Shown here: positions 8,564 through 17,721 of the stretch, one piece after another
Layout: every line of letters begins with the position of its first letter
Numbering within the stretch: position 1 is the first letter of the stretch
Source of the DNA: Asanoa hainanensis
Lineage (GTDB): Bacteria; Actinomycetota; Actinomycetes; Mycobacteriales; Micromonosporaceae
Direction of reading: 5' to 3'
Length of the DNA stretch: 64,000 nt
NCBI RefSeq assembly: GCF_900188485.1
Contig: NZ_FZPH01000006.1
Span: 154,618 to 218,617, forward strand
Notes under the pieces: model-generated
Databases searched by the model: none
Told to the model about the DNA's origin: nothing
Seen by the model: the letters and a program-made list of their open reading frames with translations, nothing else
Made by a program: the position numbers and the translations under genes

Positions 8564-9109
8564 GTGCCCGCACCACGAACGGCGAGCGCCGCGCTCGCCG
8601 TCGCGCTTGTGGCGGCCCTCGCCGCCTGCGGTTCCGAGCCGCCATCGGCGGCCACATTCGACAACGCGCCGGCAGCCGCGACCAATCCCGAAAAGGCCGC
8701 GGCGACGAAGTCCGCGCTCGACGCGTACGCCGGTTATCTAGCGGCCGCCAGAAAGGCCGAGGCAATTCCCGACCCGAACTATCCGGAGCTGAAGAAATAC
8801 CTCGGCGATCCGCTGCTGACCCGCGTCCGGACCACTATTCGTGACATTAAGGAGCATGGCGCGATGCGTACCGGCAAACTCATTTCCGACCCACGGGTCA
8901 CCGCCGTGAGCTTGGATTCCGTGCCGGCGACCGTCTCGATCCAGGACTGCATCGACGCCACCGGCTACGCGATGGTCGACGCGAGAACGAAGAAGAAGGT
9001 GCCGGGCCACGCGGCCGGCCGCTATGTCGCCACGGCGACCGCCAGCCGCTATCCCGACGGCCGCTGGCTCATCAACGCCGGCCTGGCGCACCGGGACCAG
9101 CCGTGCTGA
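8564..9109 (+). CDS. Lipoprotein, first gene of Tad operon
   Basis: 181 residues with a signal peptide ending in the lipobox LAAC (Cys about residue 21), so it should be anchored outside the membrane. The mature part has no recognised enzymatic motif. The spacing TTIRDIKEHGAMRTGKL followed by a beta-rich C-terminus resembles small lipoproteins of SnoaL/NTF2-like fold seen beside actinobacterial Tad clusters, but this is a guess. GTG start with AGGGAGG upstream. Overlaps the next gene by 7 bases. Confidence 0.75.
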   Translation: MPAPRTASAALAVALVAALAACGSEPPSAATFDNAPAAATNPEKAAATKSALDAYAGYLAAARKAEAIPDPNYPELKKYLGDPLLTRVRTTIRDIKEHGAMRTGKLISDPRVTAVSLDSVPATVSIQDCIDATGYAMVDARTKKKVPGHAAGRYVATATASRYPDGRWLINAGLAHRDQPC

Positions 9110-10029
9110 CCGCCCGCCGGCTGGCCCGGTTCGGCGCGTTCACCGCCGGCCTCGCGCTGGTGCTGTCCGGCACCGTGGTCGCGCTGGCGGCCGCGCCCGG
9201 CGGCGGGGCCGAGTGCCCGCCCAACCAGACGACCTGCGAGGGCTGGGGCGAGGGTGGCGGCGGCACCGGCGACGGCGGTGGCAGCGGCAACGGTGGCGGC
9301 GGGAACGGCGGCGGTGGCGGCCCGTGCACGCGCGACGGCGAGGTCGTGCCCTGCCACGACGACCTGCTCGGCTGGTTCAACCAGTCGGACGGCTGCTACT
9401 ACCGGGTGGCCGAGCCGCAGCCCGCCGGCGTGCCGCCGGGCAGCACGGCCTACATCCGCAGTTGCGGCGCCGGCGGACTGGCCGGCGGCGAGCCGGTCAT
9501 CCTCGACGACCCGCCGCCCGGCTTCAACGCACCGCCGGACCCGGCCGTGCTCGCCCAACGCGCGCTGGACAGCCTCGACCTGCTTCCCCCGGAGATCGGC
9601 ATCGCGCCGAACCCGGCGGTCGGCCCCGGACTCGTCGGGTTGCCGATCTGGCTCTGGGTGCCGGCCGACCCCGATCCCGGCGACGACGAGAGCACCTGGG
9701 GGCCGATGACCGCCAGCGAGTCCGAAGGCGGCGTCACGGTCACCCTGACGGCGGCCGTCGGCAAGATCGTCTTCCGGATGGGCGACGGAAAGACCGTGAC
9801 CTGCACCAACCCGGGCACGCCCTATGTCCGGCAGGGCGGCAAGTCGCCGACCTGCGGCTACGACGGATACCGGGCGGCCAGCCCGCGCGGCGGCAGCTAC
9901 ACCGTCGAGGCGACCACCACCTGGACCGTCACCTGGGTCGCCGGTGGTGTGAACGGAACGATCGAGGGCGTCACCCGGGACAACGAAGCGCAGATCCAGA
10001 TCGACGAACTCCAGGTGGTGACCAAGTGA
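9103..10029 (+). CDS. Secreted glycine-rich protein of Tad operon
   Basis: 308 residues with an N-terminal signal peptide (about 1-31), a low-complexity Gly/Asn stretch (about 52-73) and several cysteines that could form disulfides. The C-terminal half is beta-rich and threonine-rich (SYTVEATTTWTVTWVAGG). No catalytic motif is visible. Proteins of this type recur in actinobacterial pilus operons and are probably extracytoplasmic assembly or surface components. GTG start overlapping the upstream stop; its own stop overlaps the next start as GTGA. Confidence 0.7.
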   Translation: MLTARRLARFGAFTAGLALVLSGTVVALAAAPGGGAECPPNQTTCEGWGEGGGGTGDGGGSGNGGGGNGGGGGPCTRDGEVVPCHDDLLGWFNQSDGCYYRVAEPQPAGVPPGSTAYIRSCGAGGLAGGEPVILDDPPPGFNAPPDPAVLAQRALDSLDLLPPEIGIAPNPAVGPGLVGLPIWLWVPADPDPGDDESTWGPMTASESEGGVTVTLTAAVGKIVFRMGDGKTVTCTNPGTPYVRQGGKSPTCGYDGYRAASPRGGSYTVEATTTWTVTWVAGGVNGTIEGVTRDNEAQIQIDELQVVTK

Positions 10030-10673
10030 CCGCGACACCGACCCGCAACTCCGCGATGCCGGTGCCGGCGCCGATCGCCCCGCCCAAGGTGATCCGGCAG
10101 CGCCGGATGCGCCCCGGGCTGCTCGGCCTGGCCGTACTCCTGATCGCGCTCGGCGGCCTCGGCGCCGCGTTCGCGATCACGTCGGTCAAGGCGACCGGCG
10201 ACTACCTCGCCGTCGCGCGCTCGGTGCCGCAGGGCACCACGCTGACCGCCGACGACCTGGCGACCGTGCAAGTGGCTGGTGGCGCCGGTCTGGCGTCAGT
10301 GCCGGCCAGCCAGCGGGCCCAGGTCGTCGGCAAGCGCGCAGCGGTCACGCTGATGCCCGGCTCGCTGCTGACCATGTCGCAGCTCACCGACAAGCCGCTG
10401 CTCACCGAGGGCCAGCAGCAGGTGGCGCTGGGCCTGCGGGCCAACCAGGTGCCGGCGCGGCGCCTGCTGCCCGGCGACAAGGTGATCCTGGTCGGCACGC
10501 CCGAGAAGGACGCACCACCGGCGATCACCCGGTACGACGCGACGGTCATCGACATGGCGCTGGACCGGGGCAACGCGACGGTCTACCTGGCTTTGCGCGC
10601 CACCGACGTGGCCGCGGTCGTCCTGCTGGCGGCCGACGACCGGATCGCCGTCGTCCTCGTGCCTGGCGCGTGA
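10026..10673 (+). CDS. SAF-domain pilus assembly protein (CpaB/RcpC-like)
   Basis: 215 residues: short cytoplasmic N-terminus, one membrane helix (about 31-55), then a SAF domain (YLAVARSVPQGTTLTADDLATVQV) and a C-terminal beta domain. CpaB-like proteins in Tad systems act at the cell surface in pilus assembly. The GTG start is fixed by the GTGA overlap with the upstream gene. The open frame extends further upstream only as a shadow of that gene. Confidence 0.82.
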   Translation: MTATPTRNSAMPVPAPIAPPKVIRQRRMRPGLLGLAVLLIALGGLGAAFAITSVKATGDYLAVARSVPQGTTLTADDLATVQVAGGAGLASVPASQRAQVVGKRAAVTLMPGSLLTMSQLTDKPLLTEGQQQVALGLRANQVPARRLLPGDKVILVGTPEKDAPPAITRYDATVIDMALDRGNATVYLALRATDVAAVVLLAADDRIAVVLVPGA

Positions 10674-11473
10674 CCGTGGCGATCATCGCGCTGGTCTCCG
10701 GCAAGGGTGCGCCCGGCGTCACGACCGCCGCCCTGGCCTGCACGTTGACCTGGCACCGCCGGCTGGTGCTGGCCGAGTGCGACCCGTCCGGCGGCTCGAT
10801 CCTCGCGGGCTACCTCGGTGGCGCGCTGGAAGGGCGGCGCGGCCTGGGTGAGGTGGCCGTCGCGGAACTTCGCGACGGCAATCTCGAGGCCCACTTCTGG
10901 TCGCAGCTCGTCGACCTCGACGCGCCCAGGCGGGAGCGACTGCTCCTGCCGGGCGTGGTCGACGCGGCGCAGGCGGGCAGCGTCACCCCGCTGTGGCAAC
11001 GGTTCGCGGACTTCTTCGGCACCCTCGAACGCGGCCAGCCGCCGTTCGACGTGCTGGTCGACTGTGGACGCATCCAGGTCGGCAACCCGCCGTGGCCACT
11101 GTTGCGGGCCGCGGCCACCGTGCTGGTGGTCACCGGAGCGCGGCTGGCCGACCTCTCGGCGGCCCGCGGCGCGATCCGGGCGATCGAGCGCGACTTCACC
11201 GACCACCGGGTGCCACCCGGCAACCTGCGGCTGCTGGTGGTCGGCGACGGTCACCCGAAGGCCGAGATCAGCAAGGCGTTGAAGCTGCCGGTCATCGGGC
11301 AGCTGCCGCACGACCCGCGTACCGCTGAGGTGCTCACCCACGGCGGCACCGTGCGCGCCAACCGGCCCTTGATGCGCGCGGCCGGCGCGCTCGAGGTGCC
11401 CGTGCACAGCCTGCTCGACCGCCGCCGGGCCCGGTTGAGCTGGCCCGTCGCGGAGGTGGGCCATGCGGTTTGA
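10670..11473 (+). CDS. TadZ/CpaE-like MinD-type P-loop protein, degenerate Walker A
   Basis: 267 residues of the ParA/MinD fold. The deviant Walker A reads SGKGAPGVTT: the signature lysine is kept but the second, phosphate-binding lysine is replaced by valine. TadZ proteins localise Tad machinery at the membrane and are often weak or dead ATPases, which fits. Other fold marks are VLAECDPSGG and FDVLVDCGR. GTG start by GTGA overlap with the SAF gene; overlaps tadA by 11 bases. Confidence 0.8.
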   Translation: MTVAIIALVSGKGAPGVTTAALACTLTWHRRLVLAECDPSGGSILAGYLGGALEGRRGLGEVAVAELRDGNLEAHFWSQLVDLDAPRRERLLLPGVVDAAQAGSVTPLWQRFADFFGTLERGQPPFDVLVDCGRIQVGNPPWPLLRAAATVLVVTGARLADLSAARGAIRAIERDFTDHRVPPGNLRLLVVGDGHPKAEISKALKLPVIGQLPHDPRTAEVLTHGGTVRANRPLMRAAGALEVPVHSLLDRRRARLSWPVAEVGHAV

Positions 11474-13043
11474 GCCCGTCGCCTACGACCCCCGCGGTCA
11501 CGAGGTCGGCGCCACCTCGACCGTGCCGCCGATGCCGCCGCTGACGCCGAACGGACGGCACCACCATCCGGACCAGCCCAACCCGGCACCCCCACCGATA
11601 AGCCAGCCGGGCCAGCCGCACGCACCGACCCAGCCCCTGCCGCAGACCCGGCGCCGGGTCGACTTCGCCCTGGTACGCGAGCTGCGCCGGGAGCTCTCCG
11701 AACGGCTGACCCGCTGGCAGCGCGGCCGCGACTACACGCCCGGCGAGGAGGACCTCGAACGCACGCGGCTCGCCGCCGAGGTGGTCGCCGCGTACGCCGA
11801 CGCGGTCCGCCGGGCCGGCACGCCGCTGCACGCCGCCGACGAGCGCGCCCTGCTCGACCAGGTCACCGCCGAGCTGGTCGGCCTCGGTCGGCTCCAGTCC
11901 CTCCTGATCGACGAGTCGATCGAAGAGGTGCACATCCTCGGCTGCGACCAGGTCCGGATCACCCGGCACGGCGGCGGCGTCGACTGGGGCGACCCGATCG
12001 CCGACAGCGACGACGAGATGGTGGAGATCCTCCAGGCCGCGGCCCGCCGGGCCGGCTCGACCGAGCGGAGCCTGTCGACCTCCAAGCCCACCCTCGACCT
12101 CCAGCTCCCCGACGGCAGCCGGCTGGCCGCGGTGTTCCTCGTCAGCCATCGCCCGTACGCGGTGATCCGGCGCCACAACACCCTCGACGTGACGCTCGAC
12201 GAACTGGCCGGCGCCCGCGCCGACCTCGACGAGATGGTCGACCCGCTGGTCCGCGACTTCCTGCGTGGGGCGATGCGGGCCGGGCTCAACATCATGGTGG
12301 CCGGGCTGGCCGGCGCCGGGAAGACCACGGTCATCCGGGCCCTGATGAACGAGATCCCGGCCGACGAGCCGTACGTGCTGCTGGAGGAGAGCCGCGAGCT
12401 GTTGCCCGCCCGCCGGCAGCTCAAGCACCGCGCGGTGATGAGCTTCGAGGCCCGCGAAGGCCACGGCGAGCGCGGTTTCGACGGTCGCCCGGCGGGTGAG
12501 GTGACGATCGCCGACCTGATCCCGGTCTCGCTGCGGATGGGCGTCCTGCGGATCATCGTCGGCGAGGTCCGGTCACGGGAGATCGTGCCGATGCTGCAGG
12601 CGATGACCACGAGCCGTGGTTCGATGTGCACGATTCACGCGCGTACGCCAGGCGGGGTGAGCGAACGCATCATCGAGCTCGCGCTGTCCCACGGCCGGGA
12701 GATGACCGTCGACCAGGCCCGCCGGATGGCCGGCAACGCGCTGGACCTGATCGTCTACGTGACGGTCGAGGACGAGACCGCGATCGGCGGCCGCAAGCAC
12801 CGCTTCGTCTCGCACATCGAAGAGGTGATCGGGGTCAGCGAGCACAACCGCATCTCGACCACCACGGTGTTCGGCCCGGGCGCCGACGGCCGGGCGGTTC
12901 CGAAGCACCTGCCGGAGCGGGTCCGCGACCAGCTCATGCGGATCGGCTACGACGCCCGGATGCTGACCCGCTACATCGAGGCCGGCACCGGTGCCTGGCG
13001 CCGCCCGAGGCACACCCAGCTCCAGCAGCGGAGGTCGATGTGA
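11463..13043 (+). CDS. tadA: TadA secretion/pilus ATPase
   Basis: 526 residues, VirB11/PulE-type ATPase powering Tad pilus assembly at the inner membrane face. Walker A is GLAGAGKTT (281-289). Asp box and Walker B region follow (LLEESREL, IIVGEVRSREIVPMLQAM), then the conserved histidine segment MCTIHARTPG. The first about 65 residues are proline-rich and disordered-looking. The ATG at 11463 overlaps the upstream gene; the stop overlaps tadB as GTGA. Confidence 0.93.
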   Translation: MRFEPVAYDPRGHEVGATSTVPPMPPLTPNGRHHHPDQPNPAPPPISQPGQPHAPTQPLPQTRRRVDFALVRELRRELSERLTRWQRGRDYTPGEEDLERTRLAAEVVAAYADAVRRAGTPLHAADERALLDQVTAELVGLGRLQSLLIDESIEEVHILGCDQVRITRHGGGVDWGDPIADSDDEMVEILQAAARRAGSTERSLSTSKPTLDLQLPDGSRLAAVFLVSHRPYAVIRRHNTLDVTLDELAGARADLDEMVDPLVRDFLRGAMRAGLNIMVAGLAGAGKTTVIRALMNEIPADEPYVLLEESRELLPARRQLKHRAVMSFEAREGHGERGFDGRPAGEVTIADLIPVSLRMGVLRIIVGEVRSREIVPMLQAMTTSRGSMCTIHARTPGGVSERIIELALSHGREMTVDQARRMAGNALDLIVYVTVEDETAIGGRKHRFVSHIEEVIGVSEHNRISTTTVFGPGADGRAVPKHLPERVRDQLMRIGYDARMLTRYIEAGTGAWRRPRHTQLQQRRSM

Positions 13044-13942
13044 AGCTGCCCGCCGACCTCGAGCTGATCGCACTGCTCGCCGGCGCCGCCTGCGTGGCCG
13101 GCGCCGTCCTGGCCGTGGTGGCCGTCGTCGGCACCACCGCGCCTGCGCGGCCCGCGCGCAACTCCGCGCTGAGTCGACTGTGGACCGGTTCCAGCGACAA
13201 CCCGCGCGACCGGCGCCGCCACCAGATCCTGCTGGTCTGCGCGGCCGGAGCGGGTGCGCTGGCGTTTCTCGTCACCGGGCTGCCGATGGTCGGCCTGTTG
13301 GTCGCCATCGCCGTGCCGGGCACGCCGTGGCTGTTCACCGTCGGGCGGGCCGAGCAGCGGGCAGTGGCCCGGATCGAGGCGATCGGCGAGTGGACCCGGC
13401 GGCTCAAGGACGTCTCCAGCACCGGGCAGGGCCTGCAGCAGGCGATCGTCGGCACCGTCGCGACCGTGCCCGAGCAGGTCCAGGAGGAGGTGCGGTTGCT
13501 CGCCGCCCGCCTGCAGGCCGGTTGGCAGGCCCGCACCGCCCTGCTCGCGTTCGCCGACGACATCGCCGACCCGGTGGCCGACCAGGTCGTCGCGGCGCTG
13601 ATCCTGCACCTGTCGGACCGGGGCGAACGCCTCGGCGACGTGCTGGGCTCGATCGCGTCGGCCGCCTCCGCCGAGGTCGCCACCCGCCGCGAGATCGAGG
13701 CCAAGCGCACGCAGCCCCGGTTCGCGGTGCGCTTCCTGACCGGCATGGTGCTGCTGGTGCTGGCCTACGGCCTGATCAACCCCGACTACATGCGCCCGTA
13801 CGGCACGCCGACCGGCCAGATCGTGATGGCGGTGCTCGGCGCCGTGTTCATCGGCCTGCTGGCCTGGGTCCGCACGATGAGCCTGCCGGCGAAGACCAAC
13901 CGCTTCCTGGCGGCGCCCAAGCTCGAGGAGGCGGTGCGGTGA
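13040..13942 (+). CDS. tadB: TadB inner-membrane platform protein
   Basis: 300 residues with membrane helices near the N-terminus and C-terminus and a central T2SSF domain (RIEAIGEWTRRLKDVSSTGQGLQQAI, LILHLSDRGERLGDVLGSIA). It pairs with TadC as the platform on which TadA drives pilin extrusion. The GTG start is set by the GTGA overlap with tadA. Gene order tadA-tadB-tadC is canonical. Confidence 0.9.
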   Translation: MKLPADLELIALLAGAACVAGAVLAVVAVVGTTAPARPARNSALSRLWTGSSDNPRDRRRHQILLVCAAGAGALAFLVTGLPMVGLLVAIAVPGTPWLFTVGRAEQRAVARIEAIGEWTRRLKDVSSTGQGLQQAIVGTVATVPEQVQEEVRLLAARLQAGWQARTALLAFADDIADPVADQVVAALILHLSDRGERLGDVLGSIASAASAEVATRREIEAKRTQPRFAVRFLTGMVLLVLAYGLINPDYMRPYGTPTGQIVMAVLGAVFIGLLAWVRTMSLPAKTNRFLAAPKLEEAVR

Positions 13943-14811
13943 TCGTCGTCAACCTGCCGTTCGTCTCCGGCGTGCTCGGGGGCGCGCTGATCGGCGCCGG
14001 CGCGTTCGTCATCATCCGGGAGTCGCTGCCGGCCTCGCCCGCGCTCGCACCCGCACTGCGCAGGCTGCACCAGCCGGGTGCGAGCGGCCCGACCGTGCAA
14101 ACCCGGCGCAACCTCGACTGGCTCGGCGGGCTGTCCCGCTGGCTCCGCCCGCCGACCCGCGACCTGGCGCTGCTCGGCCGCACGCCGGAGCAGTACGCGC
14201 TGTCCCTGCTGACCGCGGCCGGCGCCGGACTGCTCGCGCCGGTGCTGCTGACGGTGTTCTGTCAACTCATCGGCATCGGGCTGCCGTTCTTCGTCCCGGT
14301 GATCGGCAGCCTCGGCCTGGCCGCCGCCGCCGCGTTCATCGCGCACCGCGACGTGCTCAGCAAGGCCGACCGGGCCCGGCGGGAATTCACCCGGGCGGTC
14401 TGCACCTATCTCGACCTGGTGGCGTTGCAGCTGACGGCCGCACACGGTCCGGTGCAGGCGTTGGAGAACGCCGCCGCGGTCTGCGACGGCTGGGTCTTCG
14501 AACGGATCCGTTCCGCGCTGCGCATGGCCCAGTTGCAGATGCACTCGCCATGGGAAGAGCTGCGCGAGCTGTCCGAGGAGATCGGCGTCGTCGAGCTCGG
14601 CGACGTCGGCGCGATCATGCAGTCCTCCGGCACCGAGGGCGCACAGGTCCACGAGACGCTGCGCACCCGGGCCGACTCCCTACGCGACCAGATCCGCACC
14701 GACAACCTCAGTCGCGCCGAGGCGGTCACCGGCCGCCTCGACGTACCCGGAGCGATGCTCGTGTTCGTTCTCATGGGCTTCGTTCTCTACCCCTTCCTGA
14801 CCCGGGTGTGA
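13939..14811 (+). CDS. tadC: TadC inner-membrane platform protein
   Basis: 290 residues, T2SSF domain in the second half (REFTRAVCTYLDLVALQLTAAHGPVQALENAA ... LGDVGAIMQSSGTEGAQVHETL, split here by the family loop) and at least four membrane helices, the last being AMLVFVLMGFVLYPFL. Partner of TadB. GTG start by GTGA overlap. The stop is followed by a 26-base gap, the only real spacing inside this part of the operon, just before the candidate pilin. Confidence 0.9.
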   Translation: MIVVNLPFVSGVLGGALIGAGAFVIIRESLPASPALAPALRRLHQPGASGPTVQTRRNLDWLGGLSRWLRPPTRDLALLGRTPEQYALSLLTAAGAGLLAPVLLTVFCQLIGIGLPFFVPVIGSLGLAAAAAFIAHRDVLSKADRARREFTRAVCTYLDLVALQLTAAHGPVQALENAAAVCDGWVFERIRSALRMAQLQMHSPWEELRELSEEIGVVELGDVGAIMQSSGTEGAQVHETLRTRADSLRDQIRTDNLSRAEAVTGRLDVPGAMLVFVLMGFVLYPFLTRV

Positions 14812-14837
14812 GCCCGGGCGTCCGAGAGGAAAGTCCG

Positions 14838-15065
14838 ATGGCGTACCTCGCCTATCTACACATGGCCGCGCTGCAGCGGCTTCGCACCGTACTGCGCGGC
14901 GGCGAAGGGGACCGGGGCGACAACCCGGTGCCGACCGCGATCATCATCGTCGGCCTCGCCCTGATGGCCGGCATCGTCGTGGCCTGGGCCCTGACGACGG
15001 CCAACACCTTCATGGACCAGTCGGGCGACATCCAGCAGATCGACGGCGGCGGCGGCGAAGGCTGA
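14838..15065 (+). CDS. Small single-helix membrane protein, candidate Flp pilin
   Basis: 75 residues: charged N-terminus of about 33 residues, one hydrophobic helix (PTAIIIVGLALMAGIVVAWAL, about 34-54) and a short acidic-glycine tail. Position after tadC and a good ribosome site (GAGAGGAAAG) that would allow high expression suggest the major pilin. It lacks the classic Flp GxxxxEY motif, so the assignment is by context. Too short to be assigned by homology alone. Confidence 0.6.
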   Translation: MAYLAYLHMAALQRLRTVLRGGEGDRGDNPVPTAIIIVGLALMAGIVVAWALTTANTFMDQSGDIQQIDGGGGEG

Positions 15066-15067
15066 CG

Positions 15068-15517
15068 ATGGCCCTACTACCGATCCCGGGTACGGACGCG
15101 GCCACCGCGCGCCGGGACCCGGACGTGCCCGGGGATCGGGACGGCTCCGACCGCGGCGCCTCGCCGGTCGAGCTCGCCATCGTCGCACCGCTGATCATCC
15201 TGTTGCTGTTCCTGGCCATCCAGATCGCGGCCATCTTCCTCGCCCGCTCCGCGGCCCTGTCCGCGGCGCAGGAGGCGGTCAGCGCGCAGCGCGCCTACCA
15301 GGCACCGCCGGGCGTCGGCATCACCAAGGGCAACGCGTTCCTGACCCACACCGGCGACTGGCTCAGCGACGGCCAGGTCGAGGCCGCGCCCGCCGAGGCC
15401 GACGAGGTGGCGTTCACCGTCACCGGCCAGGCCCTGTCGGTGATCCCCGGCGTCCGCTTCCCGGTCGAAGCGACCGCCCACGGCACCGTCGAACGATTCA
15501 CTGTGGACCAGCCATGA
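15068..15517 (+). CDS. TadE-family pseudopilin
   Basis: 149 residues. After a charged 35-residue N-terminus comes RGASPVELAIVAPLIILLLFLAIQ, the TadE motif with the conserved glutamate near the start of the helix, followed by a soluble beta-rich domain. TadE/TadF are processed by the prepilin peptidase and act in pilus assembly. It starts 2 bases after the candidate pilin and overlaps the next TadE gene (ATGA). Confidence 0.85.
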   Translation: MALLPIPGTDAATARRDPDVPGDRDGSDRGASPVELAIVAPLIILLLFLAIQIAAIFLARSAALSAAQEAVSAQRAYQAPPGVGITKGNAFLTHTGDWLSDGQVEAAPAEADEVAFTVTGQALSVIPGVRFPVEATAHGTVERFTVDQP

Positions 15518-15951
15518 GAGATCGGGGCTCGGCGTCGGTCGAGGTGGCCATCCTGCTGCCGGCGTTCATCATGCTGATGGTGGTGGCGTCCTTCGTCGGG
15601 CGGGTCACCATCGCGCAGAACGCCGTCGACCTGGCCGCGCACGACGCGGCCCGGGCGGCGTCGATCGAGCGCGAAGGCGGTCAGGCGGCGGCCGCGGCCC
15701 GCGACGCGGCCAACGACACCCTCGACGAGCTCGACGTGCTGTGTCTGAACCGCACCATCACCCCCGACGTGGCCGACGCGTTCGCGAACGACGACTTCGG
15801 GCCGCAGGCCGGGCCGCCGCCCGTCGTCACCGTGACCGTCGAATGCACGCTCGACTTCACCGGCTTCCCGTTCCTCGACCTGACCACCACGGACGTGCGG
15901 GCGCGCTACACCTCGCCGCTGGACTGGTACCGCGGTCGGAGCCTCGGATGA
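15514..15951 (+). CDS. TadE-family pseudopilin
   Basis: 145 residues beginning RDRGSASVEVAILLPAFIML, the TadE signature placed almost at the N-terminus, then an extracytoplasmic domain with two cysteines (VLCLNRT, VTVECTLDF) that may pair. Coupled to the upstream TadE gene and to the downstream TadG-like gene by 4-base ATGA overlaps, implying fixed stoichiometry. Confidence 0.87.
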   Translation: MRDRGSASVEVAILLPAFIMLMVVASFVGRVTIAQNAVDLAAHDAARAASIEREGGQAAAAARDAANDTLDELDVLCLNRTITPDVADAFANDDFGPQAGPPPVVTVTVECTLDFTGFPFLDLTTTDVRARYTSPLDWYRGRSLG

Positions 15952-16463
15952 CCGCCGGAAGCGGACCTCCGGCGTCGGCGGGCGGCGCCGGCGCCGGCGC
16001 CGGAGTCGGCACTGACCGCGGCCGGGTCAGTGTGTTCATCGCGGTCGCGCTGGTCGGCGTGCTGATCGTGATCGGGCTGACCTTCGACGGGATCGGCCGG
16101 ATCCGCGCCTACCAGCGGGCTGCCAACATCGCGGCGGAGGCGGCGCGGGCCGGCGGCCAGGCGATCGACGTCGCGGACGCGATCGCCGGCGCACCGGCCG
16201 CCGTCGACCCGGCCGCCGCCCGTACCGCCGCGTTGGCCTTCATCGACAACCTCGACGATCCGACCGTGGTCGACCGCTCCGTGGCGCTGGGCGAGGACGA
16301 CGACGGCAACGAGAGCACCCAGTTCCTCCAGGTCACGGTCACCATCTCGTACGACGCGGCGATGCTCGATTTCTTCGGCTTCGACGACACGTACCCGGTG
16401 CGGGCCGAGGCGACGGTCGAGCTGGTCACCACCACCGATGCCTTCCCCGAGGAGGAACCGTGA
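15948..16463 (+). CDS. TadG-like membrane-anchored pilus protein
   Basis: 171 residues. A low-complexity Gly/Ala N-terminus leads to DRGRVSVFIAVALVGVLIVIGLTFDGIGR, the N-terminal helix type of TadG proteins, then a region rich in Ala and Asp. It lacks the large von Willebrand-like C-terminal domain of full TadG, so it is a minimal version. Overlaps both neighbours by 4 bases. Confidence 0.75.
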   Translation: MTAGSGPPASAGGAGAGAGVGTDRGRVSVFIAVALVGVLIVIGLTFDGIGRIRAYQRAANIAAEAARAGGQAIDVADAIAGAPAAVDPAAARTAALAFIDNLDDPTVVDRSVALGEDDDGNESTQFLQVTVTISYDAAMLDFFGFDDTYPVRAEATVELVTTTDAFPEEEP

Positions 16464-17677
16464 CCGTGTCCACGCCCCGCCGCGTGGGGCAGATCGTCAC
16501 CGGCCTGGGTGCGCTGGTCCTGCTGGTCGGGCTGGTCGGCGGTGCGCCGATCGCGCTGCTCGCCTTCGCCGGCAACCCGTTGCCCGACCACATGCCCACG
16601 TTCGCCGAGATCGGCACGGCGTTGACCAGCCGCGACGACGGGCAGCTCTTCGTGCGGACGCTGGCCGTGCTCGGCTGGCTGGGATGGGGGACCTTCGCCA
16701 TGTCCGTGCTGCTCGAGCTGCCGTTCCGACTCGTCCGCCGGCCGACGCCGCGACTACCCGGGCTGCGCCGCCAGCAGCGGATGGCGGCGGCGCTGATCGG
16801 CTCGGCGCTGGTCCTGATCGGCAGCCCGACGACGGCCGCGATCGCGTCGCCCAGCCAGCCGATGGTGCTGCACGTGCCGGCCCGGGCGGCGACCGCGACG
16901 CCGTGGGCGACCATGCCCGAGCGGGCCACCACCACGGTCGCGGCCGCGACCCCGGCGTCGCCGGTCGGCGTCGCGCAACTGCTCCCGACGGCCGCGCACC
17001 GGCACAGCTCCCCGGACGACGAGCCGCGGTACGAGGTCGAGCGCGGCGACTACCTGGGCGCGATCGCCGACCGGTACGTGGGTGACTTCGGCGACTACCC
17101 GGAACTGGCCCGGCTGAACAAAATCCAAAATCCGGACCGGATCTATCCGGGCCAGCTGCTCAAGCTGCCGGACGACGCGATCGACCACGGCTACCGTCCA
17201 CATGCGAGCGGCATGGTCATCCGGCCAGGCATCGACGACGGCCACGACCCGAACCAGCCGCCACCCGCGCAGCCGGCCCAGCCCGCGCAGCCGCCGAAGG
17301 CAGACCCGACGCAGCCCAGCCCGAACCAGCCGGCACCGAGCAAGCCCACGCCGAACCAGCCGGCCCCGAACCAGCCGCTGCCGGACCAGCCCGCCAAGCC
17401 CGCCCCGCCGGAGGTCAACACCGTGCCACCGGTGCTGCCCGCCCCGCGCCCGCCAGTCATCGTGCCGCTGCCGCCGGCATCCCCGGACCAGAACATGGCA
17501 GCCGGCGCGCCCCAGTCCACCGACACGGGCCTCCAGATCAACCGCCCACTCGCCGTCTCAGCCGTGATCGCCGCCGCGGCGATCGTAGGCGCGCAGGTCG
17601 GTACCGTCTTCGGCCTACGCCGTAAACCGGCCGGGACCCCGGTCGACGGCGGCCGCCACCGAGCCGAAGGCGAATGA
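16460..17677 (+). CDS. LysM-domain membrane protein, last gene of Tad operon
   Basis: 405 residues: two to three N-terminal membrane helices, a linker, a LysM domain (YEVERGDYLGAIADRY ... PDRIYPGQLLKLP, about 191-238), a long Pro/Gln/Asn-rich spacer with NQP repeats (about 265-345) and a C-terminal helix. LysM binds peptidoglycan, so the protein may anchor the pilus machine to the wall. Similar LysM proteins close actinobacterial Tad operons, often followed by a BTAD regulator, which is absent here. GTG start by GTGA overlap. Confidence 0.83.
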   Translation: MTVSTPRRVGQIVTGLGALVLLVGLVGGAPIALLAFAGNPLPDHMPTFAEIGTALTSRDDGQLFVRTLAVLGWLGWGTFAMSVLLELPFRLVRRPTPRLPGLRRQQRMAAALIGSALVLIGSPTTAAIASPSQPMVLHVPARAATATPWATMPERATTTVAAATPASPVGVAQLLPTAAHRHSSPDDEPRYEVERGDYLGAIADRYVGDFGDYPELARLNKIQNPDRIYPGQLLKLPDDAIDHGYRPHASGMVIRPGIDDGHDPNQPPPAQPAQPAQPPKADPTQPSPNQPAPSKPTPNQPAPNQPLPDQPAKPAPPEVNTVPPVLPAPRPPVIVPLPPASPDQNMAAGAPQSTDTGLQINRPLAVSAVIAAAAIVGAQVGTVFGLRRKPAGTPVDGGRHRAEGE

Positions 17678-17683
17678 CCTGCG

Positions 17684-17721
17684 GGGGTTCCCGCCGTTGT
17701 TCGGGCGGCGGCGGGAACCCC
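17684..17721 (+). terminator. Terminator of the Tad operon
   Basis: Perfect 13-bp stem, GGGGTTCCCGCCG paired with CGGCGGGAACCCC, with a 12-base loop, 7 bases after the last Tad gene. No T-run follows, as is common for high-GC actinobacterial terminators. Confidence 0.8.
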
